From NCBI RefSeq assembly GCF_018143015.1, contig NC_054756.1, positions 18,373,361-18,437,360 on the forward strand: 64,000 nucleotides of DNA. Reading direction: 5' to 3'. The notes under the pieces were generated by a model. It made no database searches and was not told where the DNA came from. It saw nothing but the letters and a program-made list of their open reading frames with translations. The stretch is from Lytechinus variegatus. Lineage: Eukaryota; Echinodermata; Echinoidea; Temnopleuroida; Toxopneustidae. A program made the translations under genes and the position numbers. Below are positions 55,956-64,000 of the stretch, piece after piece (position 1 is the first letter of the stretch; each line of letters begins with the position of its first letter).

Positions 55956-58900
55956 TACGGAGTATAGTCGTATACATAATACTACTATATTTTGGATAAA
56001 GGTCTCTAATGAGTCTTTCGATCGTCGTATTGTAATTTGTTGTGATAATTCATAAAGTAATGAATTACAGTTAATATAAACATGCGAGCGAGTTAATATT
56101 TCGGCAGTTGGAAGACAGAAATGTGTGAAAAAAGATCTATCAAGTTGTGTGTAATTATCACATCAAGGGCAATGTATGCGACTAGGTATACAATGGTATA
56201 TTCTATAAATATGTGTTAAACTCCTTCAGTTAACGGCCCATCACAATTTTTCGATGACTGTGATAGAATATGAAATAGGTCTAATGAATTACAGTCAACT
56301 TAAAATGCGAGAGAACAAAGCGAGCTAGCAGATTTTCGAAAGTTTCAGGACAGAATCCCCTTTCAAGGTGCGTGTAATAAATGCAGAATTGCAGCGATTG
56401 AGTGAAGTGAGGGAGCCTCGAAAATGTTGCTTCAGTCCTTTAAGATAATATACCTATATTACGACTAACTTAAACTTTAAATGATAAGGAAAAGAGATAT
56501 AAAGAGAAAATAAGGATTAAACAGTCCAGATTACTGTATGTTCAATGAAAACTCATTTTCTGACTGGTGTCATGTAAAATTAAGATTATCACATGCCACA
56601 ATACGATATAACTTCTAACGTGAAAATAGCACAATGATGCATACTAAAAGGAAAATATTGTAGAAAGGAAAGATTATAAATAATCTTTAAGATTATATTG
56701 GGAGGTGATGCAACATAAAATAAAAAAATGAACAAACTCATGTTCGAAATATTTATTGGATTGTCATGGAATTTATTATAATTTGAAATATCCTATAAAC
56801 GGATGAAATTGTAAAGTGTATTGGAAATATTGCTGTCCTTACTTGCATCTGGGTTTCATTAACGGCATTGACTTGTCTATTTCATCAATGTTCATCGTAC
56901 ACTTAACTTTAAGTACCTGCATTTTCAAACAAAATAATGACCCCCCTCGCTTCCACAATATGCAAGGATGTGCCCCCGTTTCACGCCAGTGTATTCAAAA
57001 GATATTTAGATTGGTTTATGATCTAAGTGTTCCATATATAAAAGCCATTAGTATCATATTTTGGGCCATCCAAACAAGCCTGATGAGCTTTCATTTGGTC
57101 CACCATTATTTTGAAATGTATTTGTTTATTGCTTTGTATATATTTTAATTTTGTGGAAATAAATGAAGTGAAATGAAACTAGAGTTCATAAATGGATGTA
57201 ATTACTTAGCATACTCTAACGATGCAGCAGATATAGCGTAGGGATGTTTGGCCAATTTAAGCACTTTGACTGCATTAATTTCAAATACGAATTCCGCGCA
57301 TTAACAGTGGTCATTCGATGAATAAGAATAAAATATCGTAAAATATAATGAAAAACGGGGGGGGGGGGTGATTGTATATGCCTCCCCACTCTATGAAGGG
57401 GGGGGGGGTATATTTCCCACATCCCCCTGGGATTTACGACCGTGGTGCACAATATCTATATTTTGTAGACCTCTGCATTCTTTTCCCCTATTACCCCCCC
57501 CCATTTCCCCTCGTTTGCTCGGAGGTATATCGATCTCCGCACCGCCCATATACAAATTACTCAGATTCAATTCATTTATTTACTTAAAACTGTCCGACAA
57601 TTAACTTTAGACGAAAACAATGAAATTGAAAATAGTTATTTATACAGTCGTGCATGTTTTAGCCCCTCGATCATTGTCGATGTGTAATGCAATTGAATTA
57701 ACTTAATACTGGCACAAAGCCACCGGCCAAGACAGCTGGGGATCTTTTCTATTTTGTTGTCTACAGTCCCGGATGTATATATTTTGATATCATATTAACA
57801 TTGGGGATCAACAATGACTTGTATTGCCATGATCGCAGGCTATCTTTGGAAATATGAAGTGTGAAAATGTCGAAGTGTGTGAGGGAAAACTGAGTGAGAG
57901 GAATAGCAAAGGGAGAAATGGATGAGAGGAAGGGGAAACACAAATTGACAAGGAGAGAGAAAGAACAAGAGGGAGAGAGAGAGAGAGGGGGAGGGGGGGG
58001 GGGTAAGAGAGATTTAGAAAGAGATTGAGAGAGACAGAGATAATCAGATGAGGCAAGGACTAGATAATGTGTAACTGATAAAAAAAAATACTGGATATAT
58101 TATACAGAAAAGAAGAGCGCGGCTAATCCTTTCTATCTCTTTCGCTTTGCTCCCTCTCATCAATAGGCGCATGATCTCATTCATCAAACGCAACTTTTGT
58201 CCCTCCAACGAAAAAAACAACAACGTAAATCCATGTCAAACACCCCGGTATCTTCCTTTTAATGACTTCATAATTACAATCTATAATTTTTAATTCTCAT
58301 GCTTTGAGGCTCATTCTAGCAACGGACTTGAAAATATCGCTGGCAATCTTAATTTCCACTATATTTTGAAATAAACCCATGATTAACGGGGAGCTTATAG
58401 CGGCTCAAGCGTTGGCCTGCATGCAGCACTATAAGATCACTGTAGAAAAAGCAATTATTTTCGGGATTGAACTTGGAGAATCGAGTCAGAAGGCCACACA
58501 TCCGTTCAAAATTCCTTTGGAATTAAGTCACTAGGCAATCTGTCATATCTTGCCTTTTCTTTTATTCATATTTCGGTTTAGATAATGTTACCAGACGGAC
58601 AATGACGCATGCATAAAAAACAAAATTGTAACTTATGATTCACCAAGAAAAACAACGATATAAATATGGCGATGAACAAAGGATCTTTTGGTTATTAATC
58701 AGAATTATTTATCGCCGCAAAAAAATCTTGTCTCATTTCCGGTAGCTTGTCTAACCCTAAATAGTCCAGCAATAAAATGAAATAATGTTTATTCCAAAAT
58801 AGACAATTTCCCATTTCTTCAATGATTTCTTTTTTTTAATTTTCAATTCTGAACGCATAATAATTGTTTTCTAAGGACATAAAAAAATATCATAATTTCA

Positions 58901-59370
58901 CATTGTTTTTCTCTCGTGGAAAAAGATAATCACCAATAACAATAATCTTTTTATTAGAAAATTCAATTGAAGTTTGAAATTAGCACTACTCTCTGTTAAT
59001 AAAAAAATTGATACACTTAAAAAACACACAGACACAACCCACACTTAAAATGGCATAAAATGCACTCAGGTAGATATAGAATTGTTGACCCTGCAAACTT
59101 GTTAAATTTTATCTTTGTTATTTTCTTGTTCATTGCATTCCTGGATGAAGTCGTAAACAATCTTTAGAACCATATGATTCCAAAAAGCTGAATGCCAAGT
59201 GTTGTTTTCAATTACAAAAGTAAATAGAAAAATAATAGAACAAATTGAGTGAGGGATGACTCCTAATAACACGCATACATAATGCAGATATATATCATAT
59301 ATAATTCAAAAATAGAATGTGTCTCGACCATAAATTTCGGAAGTAATAACAACATGAACAAGTAGTATGT
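55956..59370. other. Gene-free stretch
   Basis: AT-rich DNA. It holds weak relatives of the 9000-9790 repeat (56080-56410), a probable LINE 3' end near 57120-57180 (AATAAATGAAGTGAAATGAA), poly-G/poly-C runs at 57357-57410 and 57490, and a GA-rich tract at 57860-58050. No coding exon is recognised. Confidence 0.45.
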
Positions 59371-59371
59371 A

Positions 59372-59373
59372 GC

Positions 59374-59459
<86 letters not shown>

Positions 59460-59460
59460 G
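59372..59460. repeat. (AGT)n-(ACT)n self-complementary microsatellite
   Basis: About ten AGT units switch at 59402 directly to about nineteen ACT units, so the two halves are inverse copies that can form a hairpin. Confidence 0.9.
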
Positions 59461-59560
59461 TGTGCACCGATAAACGGTTGCCTGGCCAAAATACTCCTCA
59501 GGGAGTGGAGATAGTGTACTTTATGTGTGGACCAGTGATGGATCCTATGACCTGGGTAAC

Positions 59561-59625
59561 GGCTGGGTAATAATAATTACAATGTAAAGCGCTAGGAACC
59601 AATCTATGAAGGGTTCTATAATGTG
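59561..59625 (+). repeat. Retroposon 3' end
   Basis: AATGTAAAGCGCTAGGAACC and GGGTTCTATAATGTGAATATT precede a trinucleotide array. The AAGCGCT..ATAATGTGAATATT layout resembles the 3' ends of the SINEs at 40380 and 51325. Confidence 0.4.
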
Positions 59626-59840
<215 letters not shown>

Positions 59841-60582
59841 CTATACTACTTTACTATAACTACTATACTAACTTTCGATATTTTCGGTCATGCACCTGAA
59901 AAATGAACAACTGATAAAGAAATATAAAAATATTATACTCACTGACAAATCCATGCACATCTTTGGAAAATAAAATCAGAAGTATATTCCAAATGATATA
60001 ATTTCTCCACTCTATCTGTTGAATACACACTCGCACCATGTTGGCTAATTAGGCCTAACGCTTTTCGAAGCGAAATGTCTCCGAGCAGTAGAAAATAACT
60101 CGCTGTAATTGTTGCTTGCTCGCAATGACAGTTCATCGGCTCAAACAGCGGAAAGATATGACACGACGTATAAAAACACGGTTCTACGCATGCCTGATTT
60201 TTTGACGTTTTGCAAGCCCCCCCCCCTCTTCCGAGTTCCCTACGATCTTAACCATTCATGTTAAGCTTTTTCCTTATTATTTGTACATCTCTTTCACTAA
60301 TAAAATGAGGGATGATAAGGCATTTATTCCTCCTTAATTAAGAAAAACTTTTATTATTTTTTTTTCTTACTTTTTTCTGATCTTGTTTTCCCTTTCCCTT
60401 TTTGTCTGTTCATTACACTGTAAAGAGGAATAAGGCCCTCGAGATTAACCTATTCCATAAATTTCACATCCTTTAATATGGGACTAATGGCGGTCATCTG
60501 GTGCTTATACTCCCCCCTCCCCCACGGCTTCTCGATCCCACTCTTCTTCCATCTCCATCCCTTCACCCCCACTAACTTACCT

Positions 60583-60795
60583 ACAGGAGGGGGGGGGGCA
60601 GTCTGCCCCCCTGACGAGTAACAACCCAAGCAAAGGACGCATCCCTGCCCCCCTGACGAGCTTGAAAACCTTTTTTTGTTGTTGCTTAAATCATTTATTT
60701 ATGATTGAAGACCTTTCCCCCTTTTTTTGCTTGTCAAATTTTTCGACGGACGGTTTTACCCCCCCCTGTGGAAAATCCTAGGTACGCTACTGTCC
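60583..60795. mobile_element. GC-ended MITE related to 54725 and 15460
   Basis: G- and C-runs, CTTTTTTTGCTTGTCAAATT and a terminal TGGAAAATCCTAGGTACGCT with GTAGCG-type end. Boundaries are approximate. Confidence 0.4.
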
Positions 60796-60940
60796 TCCCC
60801 CTTCCCCTTTACCCTGTACCAAAGTTCACAATTACTTCCAATCAAAGCATGGATGATCAAAGTACCCAAGTTACTTTTATTGGAACATTCACATGAGAAG
60901 ACATCGCGCTGTGGAATAAAGTGGCAGGAAAACACATTGG

Positions 60941-61201
60941 CCCTGTTCCACAAAGAGTTACGATTGATCCAATCAATCACAACTATGAACGGCCAGCAAG
61001 GTCAACATCTATTATGCATGCTTGTTCAAAATACTTTCTAGCTATGATGAATATTCATGCATTCATTGTTTTCATGAAAATTCACTATGCTTATCTTTGA
61101 TTACAACGGATATTGTGCACTGATGGATGGATTAACACTGATGGATTTCCATAGAGTTACGATTTATTGGATTAATCGTAACTCTTTATAAGATGGGGTC
61201 A
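60941..61201 (+). mobile_element. MITE family B, copy 6
   Basis: Left end CACAAAGAGTTACGATTGAT with CCAATCAATCACAAC, right end GAGTTACGATTTATTGG with TTAATCGTAACTC. The interior closely follows the copy at 9830. Confidence 0.7.
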
Positions 61202-61584
61202 TTATCTTGCATTGCTATCTGGATTAGTACCATGACCCGTGTAATGCACCCATCCTCATCGCATTATCATTATTTTAACTATTTTGTACCTCCCGTTACG
61301 CAATCGGACAATGCAAAACAAGAACGAGGAAGTAAATAGTACAATAGCTACTGTTTTTGTTACTTCTTCAATAGACTATTGGTTTCCACAACATGTATTG
61401 CAATTCAAAGCAGTACTGTAGGCTGGGCTGGGTCTCTGGATCTTTCAGTTTACTAGTAAATTGGTAAATTTCAAGTAGTCTCCTCCATTATTTCAACATT
61501 AATATCCTGGGCTATCAGAATAATATATTATAGGCCCTGGTCACTGTATCTATGAGCATGCTTTCCATATGAATCAGCCAGCAT

Positions 61585-61842
61585 GCACTCTAAAAATATT
61601 GGGTAAAAATGATTCGTGAGGGTAATTATGTGTCCAACGAACATTGAGTAGTTCTTTTGGGCATTCTTATTTATCCAGTGTGATGAACATTTTGCCCATT
61701 CAAATTTCATTATTGTCATGTTTTAACCTTACTGGACAACATGCGTCCCGCGTTGGGTAAAGTACTGCCCCCAATTGGTCGGACACGTAATTAACCCTCG
61801 TGCTGGTTAAAATTTGACCCAGTACTGTTTTGTTTTACAGTG
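61585..61842. mobile_element. MITE with CACTCTAAAAATATTGGGTAA-type ends
   Basis: CACTCTAAAAATATTGGGTA at the left and the inverse-like TACTGTTTTGTTTTACAGTG at the right, with several GGGTAAAA / TTTGACCCA blocks inside. Inverse identity is modest. Confidence 0.45.
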
Positions 61843-62189
61843 TAATATGAGCGTGAATGAGGGGCAAATAGAGGGATGAAGGGGGGGGGGGGGTCTGTCT
61901 TCTTTCTACTTGTGCTGATCGCCCCATGCCGTACATTTACTATTCAGGTTTGATCAAGAAATTCTAAGCATTATTCTGGTGTGCTTTTTTGTATAGATTT
62001 GACAATGAATCACAAATCCGTCTCAATAATCGTTTGGAATCAGATCATCATCTAAAAGTTTGACATTTCGTAAATAATACGAGGGATTATTGTATGAGAC
62101 ACAATCAGGATCTCCCGTTTAAGATGCCGCACGTATTTGTGTATTAAGCAGTTGCCTTTATACCTCACGTACCAATATGATAAATGAAT

Positions 62190-62770
62190 ACTTCAGTCCA
62201 GGTTGAAAATATTCATATCAAAATAAATAGAAGAAAATTAACAAAACAAAATGCTGAACATGTCATCAAATTTGGGTAACAAATAACGAAGTTATTGAAT
62301 TTTTAAGTTTATCAATATTCTGTGGAAATAGTTAAATGCACATCGTCATGAATATTCAATAGTTGGGCTGATGATGTCACATCCCCACTTTCCTTTTTAT
62401 GTTTCATTTATTCATATTCATAAATGATGTGTCTCCATTATGATGAAATAAGTTGCGGCAATAAATAACTATTTCACTCAATCATTTGTCAATCCAATTC
62501 TTTTAGTTCCTGGTATAAAAAAATTTGAATTAACCTAATTTCATATAACAAAATACAAAAGAACAAGTGGGGATATGTCATCATCAGCCCACCTAATGAA
62601 TATTCATAAAAACATGCCTAGAACTGTTTCACCGGAGTAATGCAAATCTTTAAAATTCAATAACTCCGTTATTTGTTATCCGATTTTGATCAAATTTTCA
62701 GCAATTTGCTTTGTGAATTTTACACTATTTATTGAGATATAAATATCTCCAGCCTGGACCATCCCTTTAA
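62190..62770. mobile_element. TTAA-type MITE (family C), copy 4
   Basis: Arms of over 100 bp: CAAAATGCTGAACATGTCAT and AACAAATAACGAAGTTATTG at the left match the inverse of CAATAACTCCGTTATTTGTT and CAAATTTTCAGCAATTTG at the right, ending CCATCCCTTTAA. TTAA is kept at the right (62767-62770); the left terminus is eroded. Confidence 0.6.
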
Positions 62771-63000
62771 TCAAATCAACTTGATGATTGGGAAGATTGG
62801 TATTCTGCAAGGATAATTTTGTTGGAAGTGGACCACATATTTCCAGATCTTAGAGGTTCAGTACGATGGCCTATTTCTTACAGTTTGCTATTATTGTCTG
62901 TTCTTTCGATTAGCTTCCTGCGTTTATCTATGAATAGTATAGGCCGAGTTGCCCTTTTCGTTTCGAATCTGATAAGTTTTGGTACGAAAATCAGCACGAC

Positions 63001-63202
63001 CAGTGGCGTACTGAGCCATACATTCTGAGGGGGCCAAGCATGACGTATGGGGCAAGATTTTCTCAAAAGCTGTGAGCGAGCATAAACTTTGACCTTTTAA
63101 AATGATAATTTTGAGAGAGATTTCCTTTCGTCCCTTTTTCATTTTGCTTGGTCATGAAACTTGGGGCCTCAAAGCCTCCCGCCCCTCGCCTGTACGCCAG
63201 TG
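63001..63202. mobile_element. MITE with CAGTGGCGTAC ends
   Basis: CAGTGGCGTACTGAGCC at the left and GCCTGTACGCCAGTG at the right form short inverted ends (10 of 11 core matches). The interior has GTGAGCGAGC and AAACTTGGGGCCTC. No clear target duplication. Confidence 0.55.
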
Positions 63203-64000
63203 GCTTGTAACATTTTCGATTTCTACATGTACATGATGTAGATAGGCACCTTTCTTTTTCCTGACGTCACCTTCATCGTCTTCTGAATATCCCTTTGTCT
63301 GTCCTTTCTCGCTGATCTCTTAACCTTCTACCCCTTATATATTTCTATCCATCTCTCTTCTTCTCACATCTCTTCACCCACACCTCTCCCTACCTCTATC
63401 TCTGACTTTGCTTCTTGCTTTATAATCATCTAATTCCCTCTAAATTATTCCTGTCTATTTTTCCCTTTCTTTCTCGTCCTTACACTTTATCTCAATTTCC
63501 TTTTATGTTACTGTATGTCTGCTTGTCTATCGCTCTCCCTCCTCAACCCAATGCCCCCTCTCTCTCTCTCCCTCCCTCTGTTTTCCTGTATACCCCCTTC
63601 CTATCGCTATATTGTTTTTTCTTCTTTTCAAGAGATTATTTTATATTGAAACTGCCCTCTGTATTGAATTTTATCCTTTTTCATTCCGTCTAGACAACGC
63701 TTTATCTTCTGAATTTTGTCCTATTCTATCTCTATCTGACTTTCTCAGCATTGCCCTTCGTTCCAATTTTCAGTCTTCTCCATAATTCTTCTCATTCATT
63801 AACTATTACAACCTTTCTTGGGACACCTGATTAGATTATCCATTTAATACAGAGAGATTAAGTGAAGATTAAAAAAGGGATTATTATTAATCAATCCTCC
63901 TTCCGAAAAAGCGAAGAACGTCTTCCGACCTTTTGAGAGTTCGGAGGTAAAGCATCATGATGATATTGTACTTAAAGGGAATTTTTAGTGAGAGTGGTTC
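63203..64000. other. Pyrimidine-rich gene-free end of window
   Basis: C/T-rich low-complexity DNA to about 63800, then AT-rich DNA. The 92-codon frame at 63415-63693 is Leu/Phe/Ser-rich and without a domain. Confidence 0.5.

Overview
The window looks like nuclear DNA of a marine deuterostome, most likely an echinoderm and probably a sea urchin. I infer this from intron-bearing animal genes with phase-matched GT-AG exons, a scavenger-receptor (SRCR) gene, an intronless divergent rhodopsin-type GPCR, a metazoan phytochelatin synthase, and a dense load of short inverted-repeat transposons (MITEs), tRNA-derived SINEs and microsatellites. Species assignment from sequence alone is tentative.

Layout. 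1-7.4 kb: the 5' end of CAD (pyrimidine synthesis) on the minus strand: four exons, introns filled with repeats, and a GC-rich upstream region with a CACGTG E-box; the gene runs off the left edge. 7.4-18.7 kb: no convincing gene; MITEs, a 1.55 kb hAT-like element with a perfect 8-bp target duplication, long polypyrimidine tracts and microsatellites. 18.7-19.4 kb: a one-exon, catalytic-domain-only phytochelatin synthase (minus). 19.4-26.9 kb: repeats, including a Tc1/mariner-like element with long terminal inverted repeats. 26.9-33.1 kb: a six-exon monocarboxylate-transporter-like (SLC16/MFS) gene (plus). 36.9-43.9 kb: six exons of a single-pass receptor (minus) with one SRCR domain, one WSC domain, a Thr-rich stalk, a membrane helix and a tail with eleven tyrosines; its signal-peptide exon was not found. 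43.9-52.4 kb: gene-poor. 52.4-53.6 kb: intronless class A GPCR (plus). 53.9-55.1 kb: a large imperfect palindrome built partly of a degenerate 21-bp repeat and interrupted by a hAT MITE. 55.1-64 kb: no gene recognised; trinucleotide arrays and MITEs.

The five genes are ordinary separate eukaryotic transcription units with no sign of an operon or shared pathway. The most distinctive items are the SRCR-WSC receptor with its signalling tail, the minimal phytochelatin synthase, an intronic array carrying five perfect DR1 nuclear-receptor half-site pairs, and the palindrome. Exon joins were inferred by eye from splice consensus, phase and family similarity; no search was run.
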